Of a DNA stretch of 64,000 nt, positions 23,457 to 34,552 are shown piece after piece. The position numbers and the translations under genes were made by a program. The number at the start of each line of letters is the position of its first letter. Positions within the stretch are counted from its first letter, which is position 1. This stretch comes from Ophiodon elongatus (Eukaryota; Chordata; Actinopteri; Perciformes; Hexagrammidae): assembly GCA_016806645.1 (NCBI GenBank), contig JACSYO010001808.1, positions 558,001 to 622,000 of the forward strand, given 5' to 3'. A model generated the notes under the pieces. That model was given only the letters and a program-made list of their open reading frames with translations. It made no database searches and was not told the origin of the DNA.

Positions 23457-26400
23457 GTCAGTTCACACGTGTTGTTTTGCTTCCAGGAATCGTCACGGTG
23501 TTGGTGTCGCTCATGGCCGGGAAGGCGGAGGTGAAGTACGATTCAGAAGTCCTGGACGCTGCTGCTGTGACTCGGCTCATAGAGGACTTGGGCTTCGGCG
23601 CCACGCTGATGGAGGACAATGCGGTAACACACGGGAAGCTGGACCTCGCTGTGAGTCAACCGGGAAGAATAAAATACGTTTACCGGTTCCTCCGAGTTAA
23701 AAGATACGACACGTTATCTTCCCAAAATACCACAAAAAAAGTCCTTTGATCCCACCGTTCTTCCCCCGTAGATAACAGGCATGACGTGTGCGTCATGTGT
23801 GCACAACATTGAGTCCAAGCTCGCCTCGACCAAAGGGATCCTCGTGGCCTCCGTCGCCCTGGCAACCAAGACAGCCCAGATCCAGTTTGACCCAGAAGTG
23901 CTGGGAGGTCGAGATATTGTCAAGATCATTCAGGTGATGATCACGTTCCTTATTTTAAAACCTCCTCCCCCGTAAAGCTGTGGCTTTACAGTGTAACCTG
24001 GTTTGTGTGTGTCGTTATCTAGAGTCTTGGATTCGAGGCCAGTCTGGTGAAGCCGAGCTTCAAAAACAACCTCGATCACACCGAAGAAATTCGACAGCAA
24101 GTATCTGGTTTTAAAATGTCTTTATTTTTAGAAAAAAATAAATCATGTTTATGGCCTTCAGGCACAAAAAAGGTGTTTTTGTGCGTTCTTCTCTATTAAA
24201 TAATTGCAAATTGCATCAGAAAGCTGTCCTGCATGAGGCAGATTATATGACGATTATATAGAAATTGCAGTGACACACATCAAAAACCTGGACGTACACG
24301 TGTCATACAACACAATGCTGCAGGTCACCTCTCATGGGACTCAAACCCACGTGTTTTTCCCCAGGTGGAAGAACTCCTTCCTTCTCTGCCTTGTTTTCGG
24401 CCTGCCCGTCATGGGCCTCATGATCTACATGATGGTGATGGACAGTCAGCACCAGGAGCACGGAGGCTCCATGCCCGAGGAGCAGAACCTGCTGCCCGGC
24501 CTCTCCCTCCTCAACCTGGCCTTCTTCCTGCTCTGTACACCTGTGCAGGTGAGAGGACGTGTCTGGGCCTGGGGCCCTTTAAGAGCTTTAATTGTGAGGT
24601 GTTTCTTTTCTGTAAGAGTGGGATTGTTTCCTTTATGCAATAAAGTGTGAGGCCTTTAATCCAACATAAAAGCGTGCATAGCGTATTGTTAAGATTTAGG
24701 TGTGCAGTAAATATTGCACTCCTTCCTTCTTTACCTTGAATGAAGGAAGTAAATTGATGAATTTATGAATGAAAGTGAAAGTACCATGTATTCCTTCTTT
24801 GCTTGATTTTGTTCTTTTAATCCCAACGTTTAAATGTGTTTTTCCTCCCTGCAGATCTTCGGAGGCCGATACTTCTACATCCAGGCTTATCGCTCGATAA
24901 AACACCGCACGGCCAACATGGACGTGCTCATCGTGTTGGCCACCTCTATAGCCTACATCTACTCCTGCGTGGTGCTCGTTGTAGCCATGGCCGAGCGAGC
25001 CATCCAGAGCCCCGTCACCTTCTTCGACACTCCCCCCATGCTGTTTGTGTTCATCGCGCTGGGCCGATGGCTGGAGCACGTTGCAAAGGTAAAAGAACAT
25101 ATGTACCTAAGAGAAGTTATGAATGTTGTAGTTTTATTTGTATAACAAACAGTATCAACCCATGAAAATATTCTTGAAACGCATATTGATAAAACTGCTG
25201 GCTCGTGTGGCTTATTTAAAGGTGCAATGTCTTTAATATTGTTATGACACCGTGGAATAATCCTGTTAGTTTGGGGACGAGATAGACGAGACAGTCCATG
25301 TTTTACTCGTGGTATTATTGGACCACATTTCCCATAAGCCATTGCTCTGCCGTCTGACATCTGCTCAAGAAGAACAGCTCCATCTTCACGTCTCCTTTGT
25401 TTCAAATAATTACACTCGTTTAAAATATTCCTAATCTATTATTATAATTACAATATGCTAAAATACAACATACTGCACCTTTAAAAAGTAATGCATAACC
25501 CAGATTTGTTTTTAAATGTTTGTTTTAGAGTAAAACCTCAGAGGCGTTGGCCAAATTAATGTCACTTCAAGCCACCGATGCCACTGTGGTCACTTTGGGA
25601 CGAGACCACTCCGTCCTCAGGTGAGACACGCCGCATCCCGAGAGACTGTCACTATCGCTGTGAGAAGTTAATATACCAGATCTGAGATATATGTACCTTG
25701 CTTCAGTGAGGAGCAGGTGGTGGTGGAGCTGGTCCAGCGGGGCGACATCGTCAAAGTCGCTCCGGGAGGAAAGTTCCCCGTCGACGGGAGAGTGATTGAG
25801 GGAAGCTCCATGGCAGACGAGTCCCTGATCACAGGTAGGAGGGTGGGACGCTGACTCCCGCTGACATGATGCTGGAGGAGGGATATTTGCAGATTGCTTC
25901 CTTTTTGATTGAGTTTTTAGGAGTATTCAGGAGTCTCCTGGAGAGATGTTCACAAGTTTATTATTGTGAAAGATGTGCATTCAAGCAAACGATTAGCCTT
26001 TGAAAGCCTTTTTACAATATTTGGACTTGAAATTGTGTCAAAACAAGCAGCAAACACTGCTACACGATTAAACTCCCCGTTTCATTTGTATTTTTAATGG
26101 ATGCATTAGCTGGCACCATTTACCTTCAAGCCATGAATGACATTTAACAGCCTTAAAGGATATGTCATAATGAAACATCCACAGAAAACACTAGTTCGTC
26201 CTATTTGAGGAGATCTCTTTGATCATAACATTTGTATTCTATGCATCTCTCTTGGTCTGCCTCTCTTCTTTTGTGGTGGTAAGGGGAGCCGATGCCCGTC
26301 AGTAAGAAGGTGGGCAGCTTGGTGATTGCCGGCTCCATCAACGCTCACGGGGCTCTTCTGGTGGAGGCCACTCACGTCGGTGCCGACACAACTCTGTCTC

Positions 26401-28818
26401 AAATCGTTAAACTGGTGGAAGATGCCCAAACCTCGAAGGTGAGACGCAGTTTGAACAAGACCGTGCAAGTCTCAAACCCCTCTTGATTTGGAAAGAAATC
26501 GTCTTAATCTTCAAAAAGCAAGACAAATCCATTCACCTGTGATCAGGAAAGGTGAAATGCTCTCACAACATGTTCTCCAATAGAACTATTTCCTGTACTC
26601 TCTTGTGTTTTTCAGGCCCCCATCCAGCAGTTTGCAGACAGGCTCAGCGGATACTTCGTGCCCTTCATAGTTATCGTTTCTCTGTTGACGCTGGTCGCCT
26701 GGCTGGCAATCGGGTTTGTCAACTTTGACATTGTGAGGGACAACTTCCCGGTAGGTGCGCCCTCATTTGTTTTCACATGCAAACAAAAGGTGCTTTCATT
26801 AAAAAAGATGGCACCCCTCCAATAACACATTCTCTTCCTCACAGGGTTACAACCAGAACATCTCCAAAGCGGAAGTTATTGTCCGCTTTGCCTTCCAGGC
26901 CTCCATCACCGTTCTGTCCATCGCCTGCCCCTGCTCTCTGGGGCTGGCAACCCCGACAGCTGTCATGGTGGGAACAGGGGTCGGAGCTCAGAACGGGATC
27001 CTCATTAAAGGAGGCGGGCCGCTGGAGATGGCCCACAAGGCAATGCTCTTTCCATCCTGCTTCCAAACTTACATTTGATCAGATCAGTGAGATCACCAAA
27101 CTATCTATGAAGATGCAAACTGCTGCTGGATAAGGGCTGAATAAGTAGAGCTATATGACTGAATCACGGAGTCATGACTGTGTCTTTGTGCTGCTGCTCC
27201 CTCAGATCGACGTGGTGATGTTTGACAAAACCGGTACGATTACAAACGGCGTACCTCGGGTGACTCGTGTGCTGGTGTTGTGGGAAATGGCCCGCATGCC
27301 CCTGAGGAGGATCCTGGCGGTGGTCGGCACGGCGGAGGCCAGCAGCGAGCACCCGCTGGGCATGGCCGTCGCCAAACACTGCAAAGAGGTGACAGAGATG
27401 CTTCTATATGTTTCTATGTTTTAATAACCGGTCTAACGGTTGGTGATCTGTCCACAGGAGCTGGCCAGTGACTTGCTGGGCTACTGTCAGGACTACCAGG
27501 CCGTGCCCGGCTGTGGGATCAGCTGCCGGGTTTCTAACGTGGAACATCTGCTGAAGCAGCCGACCGAGCGCTTCCTGTTGCCGGGAGCAACCACCGACGA
27601 AAGCAGCCTGCTGTCTGCTGCCGAGACCAAGTCTGCAGGTCTGATGGCGTTCAGTGTCTGAGGTTACACTCTGACACAATTATGACGTTTGAAGAACAGC
27701 TTCACTTCTTGTGCGGTGCTCAAATTTGTGCCGTTTGTAAAAACGAAACACATGCACGGCCTTTAAGCTAGTCAGTTAAAGTTATTTAAGTATAAATCCC
27801 CGTCCTTATTGTCCTAAACAACCTCATGGACCAGGCTGGTTCGCTCATGTTTAGAGTGAGGCGTTAATGATGCAGACGTCATGGGTTCATGGGTTCAGTG
27901 GTTCCCATTTAGGAAGGATTTGTGCCTAAATAATCTCCTTAAAACACGAGTTTCAAAAGCCCCAAATTAATTACATCTTAAGTGCTTTGTAGTTTAAACC
28001 TTAATTTTCATACTAATTTAAAAAAATGGACACACCTATTAATTATTAAGTTTTAATTTAAGGCGTTACTAAGGTTAATGTTTTGGTTTCAGAGTTCTGA
28101 AATACTTTCTTGTGAAAATTAATGATATTTGAAGAGATTCATATTCCGTATTCATGTATTTAATAGGGTTACCTTAGATTTGGGGGTTTTAATTATTTAA
28201 AACTCCTTAGATTTACCAAATAGCATGAAAATCATTCCCGAATTTACACCTTAACTGAAACGTTTTACCCCAAAACCCTTAAACCTTCCTGATAATCTAC
28301 TAAAATACCGTAATATCTTACAATCCATTAATTAATCCATTAATTATCCACTTAAAGGCCCATTATAATACTCTAAGTTCCTCACCAATGTCACTAGATG
28401 TTAAACCCATAAATCCTGCTTATAAATTCGTGATGCTTTTGGTGTAAACATCTCTCACGTAACTGAAATACAGACTGGAGGAACATTAAAGCAACAAATT
28501 CTGCTCAGTGAGCTACTATTTCACATAAAACACATACAAACACCGTCTGTCTTCTTTGCTTCAACGCACACTTGTTAACTCAGACACGTCACGTCTTTGC
28601 TTCCAGGTGAGCCTCTGTCCTACTCCGTCCTGATCGGGAACAGAGAGTGGATGAGGAGGAACGGCCACCACATCGGAGCAGACGTCGACGCCGCCATGTC
28701 CAGCCACGAGACCAAAGGACAGACCGCTATCCTGGTAGCTATAGATGGTGAGGATGCAAACAAACAAAAAACAACTCTGACATTCACGCTCATCTCTTAT
28801 CTCGCACCTCATGATGCG

Positions 28819-28859
<41 letters not shown>

Positions 28860-30659
28860 CTCCGTAGGCATGCTGTGTGCCATGTTAGCCATCGCAGACA
28901 CGGTGAAGGTGGAGTCAGCGTTAGCGGTGCACACGCTCACCAGCATGGGCATCGAGGTGGTGATGATAACAGGAGACAACAGGCGCACTGCGAAGGCCAT
29001 CGCTGCACAGGTACACCTCGTTTAGAGAGGACTCTACAGAAAGAGGGTCAAACGTGAACTCAAACGCTTCGTCTGATCACAGGTGGGGATCAGGAAGGTG
29101 TACGCGGAGGTGCTGCCTTCACACAAGGTGGCAAAAGTGCAGGAGCTGCAGGACCAAGGCCTGCGAGTGGCCATGGTGGGGGACGGCGTCAACGACTCGC
29201 CCGCCCTCGCTCTGGCCGACGTCGGCATCGCCATCGGCACCGGCACCGACGTGGCCATCGAGGCGGCCGACATCGTCCTCATTCGAGTGAGTGAACGCGC
29301 CGCGGCTGACGGTCTGTGCGGAGGCACGGCGACGTCTTTAAAACTGAAGGTTTTCGCACTCTGCAGGACAACCTGCTGGACGTGGTGGCCAGCGTCGAGC
29401 TGTCCAAGAAGACGGTGCGCAGGATTAGGACCAACTTCGTCTTCGCCCTCATCTACAACCTCGTGGGAATACCCATCGCCGCGGGTGAGCCAAAATATGA
29501 CTCGGCATCCTCGCCATCTGATAAGGGAGAATCAAAAAAGTAGAAAAACAATATTAATATGGCAAGGACATAAAACCCAAAAGGTGGTAAAACTGGGCTG
29601 TTAGCCAGAAAATACTGAGGACATTAATCCAAAAAGTACAAAGAAGTATATATTTTATATTATATTTTCATTATTTTTCCACAATTAAAGTGACCAAGAG
29701 TTAAAGACTCCCTTCAGAAAGCCGCTCAGTCCTGGTTCTGGTTCCCCCGTCCCCCCTGGAGTCTGAGCTGGTAGAAGGTTCTGGTGAACCTGCATGCCAA
29801 AAACAAATGTTTCGTCAATCAGACCAGATGATAAGGCATTTAAAATAACGATCCAGAAATAGCCAATCTTCCAGTTTATGGTCTTGTTTACTTATATTGG
29901 TCATATAGAGCCATTGGGATTAAATTGAGACTGTTTCATAACCAGTTTAAAGTTCAAAGAATTAAAATGATTTCACAGACTATTAAAAAAAACGTCTAAT
30001 ACTGCCCTCTTGTGGTAGTAAAAGCCAAATCTGACTTGCAGCTTCTTGGTGAGCGTTAGCTGTGTGCATGTCAGTCCATGTTGGATGACAGCAGCCCTCT
30101 CTGCTGGTTGCAGGTGTGTTCATGCCGATTGGCCTGGTGCTCCAACCCTGGATGGGCTCTGCTGCCATGGCCGCCTCCTCCGTCTCCGTGGTGCTGTCGT
30201 CTCTGCTGCTGAAAACGTGAGTTCATGTGAACCTTAAAGTTTGCAGAAGAAGAATGGACGGTGGACATGAGTTATTACCTGTTATTAGTAGTAGAATTAC
30301 CCATATTTTGTGTTGCATCTTTTTTCTGCTGCAGTGGCCTCTCTTCTGGAGAAGTTTCATCATATTTCATCTCTCGGAGGTGAACATAATAACCATCTGC
30401 TTCCTCCAGGTACAAGAAGACCTCGGTGGAGCTGTATGAGTTGCGAGCGCTGGGCAACATGAGGAGCCTCCGGTCGTCGCAGATCAGCACACATCCGGGT
30501 CCGGACGGCCAGCGCCGCAGCGCCGCTCTCCCCTCGGGGGCCCGGGAGCAGCAGAGCCTAAGCACCGCCGTCCAGGGGCCGTCCATTAACTCTGCCCAGG
30601 AGCGGGGCCGCTACTCCTCCCTGGATTACCAGACCGCAGAGGACCTTAATGTGTTGTAA
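17598..30659 (+). CDS. atp7b: Copper-transporting P-type ATPase, ATP7B type
   Basis: Complete gene of 21 exons, 1334 aa (human 1465). Exons: 17598-17759, 21162-21924, 23156-23389, 23487-23650, 23772-23933, 24023-24096, 24365-24548, 24855-25088, 25529-25620, 25707-25834, 26284-26438, 26616-26750, 26845-27039, 27206-27388, 27458-27638, 28607-28747, 28868-29010, 29083-29286, 29367-29484, 30114-30216, 30410-30659. It pumps Cu(I) across Golgi or vesicle membranes. Four copper-binding HMA domains keep CxxC (GMHCQSC, GMTCNSC and two GMTCASC); an earlier fifth has lost it. Catalytic motifs are TGE 732-734, CPC 857-859, DKTGT with phospho-Asp901, SEHP with His943, and GDGVNDSP 1143-1150. LDNLAYE (65-71) matches the human ATP7B targeting motif FDNVGYE. 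GVPRV, AEASSEHPLG and LGYC favour ATP7B over ATP7A. Introns 6 and 13 are GC-AG. Confidence 0.95.
18190..18370. repeat. Dispersed fish repeat fragment (AAAGTACAAGTACCTC type)
   Basis: It contains GTGGAAATACTCAGGTAAAG and TACAAGTACCTC followed by TACTTAGTTAC, shared in diverged form with copies at about 22890-23037, 43557-44150 and 58799-59243. It resembles a high-copy teleost DNA-element family. Confidence 0.55.
18726..18766. repeat. (CA)n microsatellite
   Basis: About 20 uninterrupted CA dinucleotides in atp7b intron 1. Confidence 0.97.
19793..19831. repeat. Interrupted (GT)n microsatellite
   Basis: GT repeat with a few TA and GC interruptions, in atp7b intron 1. Confidence 0.9.
20000..20029 (+). 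pseudogene. tRNA-Arg-like 3' half (SINE or tRNA relic)
   Basis: GGATTGTGGGTTTGAGTCTC followed by GTCTGGGTCG closely matches the T arm and acceptor 3' strand of vertebrate tRNA-Arg(CCG) as I remember it. No convincing A-box or acceptor 5' strand lies upstream, so only a half is present. It could equally be part of a SINE. Confidence 0.35.
21925..23155 (+). other. atp7b intron 2
   Basis: GT-AG intron of 1.2 kb between the exon with the first three HMA-type domains and the exon with the next domain. The first 600 bp are not obviously repetitive. The last 150 bp (about 22890-23037) are a copy of the AAGTACTTTACTCGAGTAAATGTAC dispersed repeat. I looked for a missing HMA exon (GMTCxSC) and did not find one. 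Confidence 0.65.
22890..23037. repeat. Dispersed fish repeat fragment
   Basis: CTCTGAAATTTAGTAGAGTA, GGAAATACTCAAGAAAAG and GTACTTTACTCGAGTAAATG are shared with the copy in intron 1 and with those near 44 kb and 59 kb. Confidence 0.55.
23419..23455. repeat. (TG)n microsatellite in atp7b intron 3
   Basis: About 18 TG repeats in a 97-bp intron, taking up more than a third of its length. Confidence 0.95.
24097..24364 (+). other. GC-AG intron 6 of atp7b (probable)
   Basis: Using a GCAAGT donor after CGACA restores EIRQ-WKNSF, matching human EIKQ-WKKSF. The nearby GT (24101) would need an acceptor at AAG/AACTCC and would delete the conserved Trp-Lys. GC-AG is therefore preferred, although the exon's last base is A rather than G. 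Confidence 0.65.
25089..25528 (+). other. atp7b intron 8
   Basis: GT-AG intron with no recognisable repeat or RNA. It is AT-rich near its 3' end. Confidence 0.6.
27040..27205 (+). other. GC-AG intron 13 of atp7b
   Basis: The exon encoding LIKGGGPLEMAHK ends at AAG and is followed by GCAATG. No GT lies near the boundary, and joining to ATCGACGTGGTG restores AHK-IDVVMFDKTGT as in mammals. Confidence 0.88.
27639..28606 (+). other. atp7b intron 15
   Basis: GT-AG intron of 968 bp, AT-rich. A long stretch from 27900 to 28330 has TTAATTAATT and ACCTTA/TTAATT patches but no recognised repeat family. Confidence 0.6.
28820..28859. repeat. (TG)n microsatellite in atp7b intron 16
   Basis: About 20 TG repeats ending eight bases before the exon 17 acceptor, in the place of the polypyrimidine tract. 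Confidence 0.95.
29485..30113 (+). other. atp7b intron 19
   Basis: GT-AG intron of 629 bp, not obviously repetitive. A CTCF-like motif lies on the minus strand at 30002-30015. Confidence 0.6.
30002..30015 (-). promoter_or_regulatory. CTCF-like motif in atp7b intron 19
   Basis: On the minus strand the sequence reads CCACAAGAGGGCAG, 13 of 14 positions of the CTCF core. The same motif often occurs in dispersed repeats, so binding is uncertain. Confidence 0.3.
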
Positions 30660-31250
30660 AGGGAAAAGGGAAGAAGGACTGAGACACACTTTCTGGTTCT
30701 CACGTTTACGATGTTGTAGTATTTCTATGTATTTATGTAAATAGAGAAGGCTAATTGTGCACAGAAACTCACCTTTAGCTCATGAACCCTAAACCACTTT
30801 TATTATTGTTGGCTCTGAGGACACCGATCTATATCTTTATTGGGAAAACGTCAAAAAATCAAGCAGCTAACACTCAAAGTGAAGGTATTACTGACGCATT
30901 GTGTGCATTTCTTTTTCTATTTTCATGCCAGGAGCCACATAAATCAAACTTGCAATGTGAAATGGCTTTGCTTGTGTGTACAAATGCACTTTTCCGATAA
31001 GTCAAAGTAAAGCCACAGTGTTTTGGATAAGACTGTGTCGGTGTGAGAGTCTCAGGTCATAAATAATGCATGAGCAGATAGAGAAAAGTCAACACTTTCT
31101 ATAACGTGTGTTTGTGCCGGCTCCATCCAACCGCTCTGATTCTGTAAGACACGTCCTTCCTGCAAAGACGGAAATATTTTCCTATGTTGCTGTGTTTTAG
31201 ATTCTTATTCTTAAAAGCTACACACGTACAAGTGCTGCTGCTATTTATAG

Positions 31251-31383
31251 AGAAGAAGAAGAAGAAGAAGAAGAAGAAGAAGAAGAAGAAGAAGAAGAAG
31301 AAGAAGAAGAAGAAGAAGAAGAAGAAGAAGAAGAAGAAGAAGAAGAAGAAGAAGAAGAAGAAGAAGAAGAAGAAGAAGAAGAA
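31251..31383. repeat. (GAA)n trinucleotide tract, about 44 copies
   Basis: Essentially perfect GAA run of 133 bp about 600 bp after the atp7b stop codon. The homopurine/homopyrimidine strand asymmetry can support triplex formation. The poly-Lys frame across it is an artefact. Confidence 0.97.
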
Positions 31384-31551
31384 GGCAGACTTATGTATTT
31401 TGAGCTGGGCCAGGGATAATTAATGGAGTAGCTTAATCAAAATGATTCATGGACTAGAAAGAATAGTTTCACAATAGATATATAGGTTTTAGGGATATAA
31501 ATATGACTTTTGTCTCGCTCCCAGCTCATATGAAAGACCTTTTTCACAGCA

Positions 31552-31670
31552 GACATTTTGACACGTGAAAGCAGGAAAAGTACAGGTCTGATTAATAACA
31601 GTAATGAATGTCCAGTGTTAATGTTATTAATTGTACCTGTGCTTTTCCTGCAAAGCCAGGCCAAAATGTC
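31552..31670. mobile_element. Palindromic foldback element (MITE-like hairpin)
   Basis: Inverted arms of about 49 bp surround a loop of about 20 bp. GACATTTTG pairs with CAAAATGTC, GCAGGAAAAG with CTTTTCCTGC, ACAGGT with ACCTGT, and ATTAATAACA with TGTTATTAAT. One 10x10 internal mismatch block interrupts the stem. I recall similar palindromes around CAGGAAAAG-CACAGGT as recurrent in fish genomes, so a MITE is more likely than a conserved microRNA. Confidence 0.7.
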
Positions 31671-32083
31671 CATTCATAATTCCCCTGTAATACTGACTGT
31701 AGACATTAGAGACTCATTAGAGACTCAGGCTGACTGGAGGGGAATCCAGGGCATGTGACCTCTTGTAGGGTCTCACCTGCTTGTCATGCGATGGTCGCCA
31801 GAGTCACGGGAGTCCACGTGTGAACGGGTGTCAAACGGCCTGGGAAGCGATGTGAGTGCAGCTCATTACACGCTCGATAAAGGCCCGGGTGTTCGAGCCT
31901 CACAAGATGTGGTAATCCTTCAAATGGGGATAATGGCGCCGAGTCCTCGGAGGCTTTCACGGTGTTGCACTCCTTTGTAAAGGTGAAGAATCTAAAAAGA
32001 GAGCGAGATTGAGGGAGAAGTTAAAATCATTCCTCCCTTCACACCTCGGAGGAAAGCGCTGGAGTGGACATGATTGTCAGTTT

Positions 32084-32084
32084 C

Positions 32085-32128
<44 letters not shown>
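32084..32128. repeat. (AT)n microsatellite
   Basis: AT repeat with one AC interruption. Confidence 0.95.
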
Positions 32129-32131
<3 letters not shown>

Positions 32132-34539
32132 TGTTCTTTTCTTCTGTCGTCGTCTTGGTGTTTTTTCTGCTTCTTGTTGCTGTTTCGACAAAACTTTTTT
32201 GACAAGTTTAAGAGCTTTTCTGTTTGTTTCAGAGGGGTGATGTGGGTTCGTGGACGGGGGTCGGAGAGTACATATTGTTTTGTGGATGAAGATGCTCCAG
32301 CAAATCCAGTCTTGTCTTTGATTTAGCACTTGTAGAAATCCAGGGGCGGGGATTGATGAGAATCTGTTTTGATTGATGAATTGTATTATTCTGAAGGGAC
32401 ACATTTTACTGATAGTTAACATTTAATCTAATCTGCACACAATATTGATTGCAGTCTTCTATCTCTGTATCTTGTGTGCATCTGTGCTTAATAGGGTGTC
32501 AAAATGTATTTTACAGCAGTGCTGAATGGAGGCCAAGCACCCTGGGGATACCTTTGCTGGCTCAGCTATGCATCTCTACAAAAATACCCCCAGACACAGT
32601 CCGATGGTCAGACATTTGGAAAACGCCCTCTGACAGATGAGGAGGAGGCGTTAGCTTCAATTATTTATCTATTTGGTTTTGAGCATATCCAAGAGGAGGA
32701 GAAAACACACAATTGTCAAAGATGTGGTGGTCCGTGCCCTTGACGTTGTCAGCACGAGGATGCAAATCCTTCGACAACCAGACAAGTCGAAGAGGATCAA
32801 GTCGAGCTTCCATCTAAGCTCTTCGGATGTCCAATTACAGCACTCGAGGTAGGAGTGCTTTTCCTGAGGACACATATAATAAGAAGTCTTTTCTTGAATT
32901 GTACCAGAGGAGGGCTGTGTCTCTTCCTGATTTATAGGCTGGAAAAAGGCTGTGTGGCACAGTAATGTCACTTCATTTAAACATCTGCCCACATGACACA
33001 CTGCAGGGAGCCTGGAAACCCCTGACTGAAGATTTTTCGGCGATTCTGCAAAGACACTCCTCTGACCCGAGAGCAGTCGAGAAGGAAGAGATTAAGTGTA
33101 TTTACAAAAGCCCAGAGGGATTCAATATTTTACTCTGCAGAGATACTTTCAGCACTGATAACGTTGTTTTTAACTTTCATAGATATAGAGGAGCTCCTCG
33201 TGGTGATAAATGACCTCCCCAGCCACTGGTTATAATGGGCTGCTCTCCACAGCTGTATCTTCTTAAAGATAAATGTTAATGGAGCCTTGCTTCAAAAAAC
33301 AAAACAGTACACTTAAGAGGAAACAAAGTATTTGAAATAAATCGGATGGGACCAATATGTTTTTAGTAATTTAGTTACGAACAAAATTGAATGTAGTGGG
33401 GGGTTTTTGTGCAAATTTTATGGCTTTTTATGAGCATAAATAAAATCTACTCATACCCCAGTTTAATGATTTCAGATGAGGTTTCCAACCATGAGCACTG
33501 AAGCAAAGACGGAGGGGAATGAGCACTATCCATTGATGAATGAACCATTTCCACCGTTAACCACCCCAGATGGGACTTGCCTTGTCCATTAGGCAACTGG
33601 GGCTCTTTAACAGGACCAACTACAGATAAAAAAAAAGAATCCATAGTGGATTATTACCAAATGAATTGGGAATGACATATTCATAAATCACATATTGGTC
33701 TCACATCATTCTCGTCTTCTCCCTCTCCTCACACATAAATGTAAAAAAAAAAGAAGCCCATAATCAAAAGACATTCTTTTCTTTTAATCCGGCTCTGCCT
33801 CATCTCTCACACAAACAAACACAACACACACTTCAAATGCGTTCATATCTTTTGAGAATGCATCTTGAACTGAGCGACCCTCTCTCAGCATGTTCATTCA
33901 CCATGTTGATAGCGAACGATTGTCTCCCTCTTAAACCCAAACACTGCATCTCCCTTCCATCTTCAATAGAAAGACCCCTCGCCAGGAACCTCTCAGCCTC
34001 TTTGCAGCAACGTGTCGTGACTCCTCCACTTTTCTTTTTCTCTATCTGCATCTCAATTGTCTTTTCCACGTGGTAGAAGCACTGAAACGTGCCGCGAGAA
34101 GAATGCTTCCTGAAAGGAAAGATGTATGGAAGAGAAACGTGACGGCAGACGTCTTCAAGGATGCATCCTAAGTCGTAATTTTGAGGAGCAGACGGTCACC
34201 GTGAGGCATAATGTGCTCCGTGAATATCTTACCAGCAGGAGTTTGTATTCATGGCATGGTTCTGTTTCTCCACTTGTGTCACGCATGTGTTCAGCCCATC
34301 GTTCTCCATCTTCAAAAACAATTCCAGCTCAAATGAATATCTCTGTGTGAGTGTGTGTGTGTGTGCGTGTGTGTGTGAGTGTGAGACAAGATTGTCAAAT
34401 GTTTGAAAGAAAAATACATCCTGGGGTAAAAAAAAAACTTCAAACCTTTTCAATCTTTATAAGAAGACGCATAAAATGCAAAGGAAAAATGGAATGAAAG
34501 CCATATGAAAGTGGTTTATTCGCCCCCAGAGAGCCGTAT

Positions 34540-34552
34540 GGGGGGGGGGGGG
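34540..34552. repeat. Homopolymer G13
   Basis: Thirteen consecutive G residues, rare in this AT-rich interval. They may be a G-quadruplex-prone spot or a length-error site. Confidence 0.85.

Noticed and set aside
24101..24371. GT donor at 24101 for atp7b intron 6
   Set aside because: With the obvious acceptor it shifts frame. With the in-frame acceptor it removes the conserved Trp-Lys. The GC donor four bases earlier fits the family. Kept only as a possible minor variant.
17598..30659. Identity as ATP7A rather than ATP7B
   Set aside because: FPGYN and FAFQASITVL resemble ATP7A, but the LDNLAYE targeting motif, GVPRV-RVL, AEASSEHPLG and the SPVTFFDTPP context fit ATP7B better.
31184..31423. 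Poly-lysine protein
   Set aside because: Translation of the (GAA)n tract.
32504..32743. 79-aa frame MYFTAVLNGGQAPWGYL and its neighbours
   Set aside because: It looks somewhat protein-like but has no splice signals, no family I recognise and no continuing exon. Not supported as a gene.
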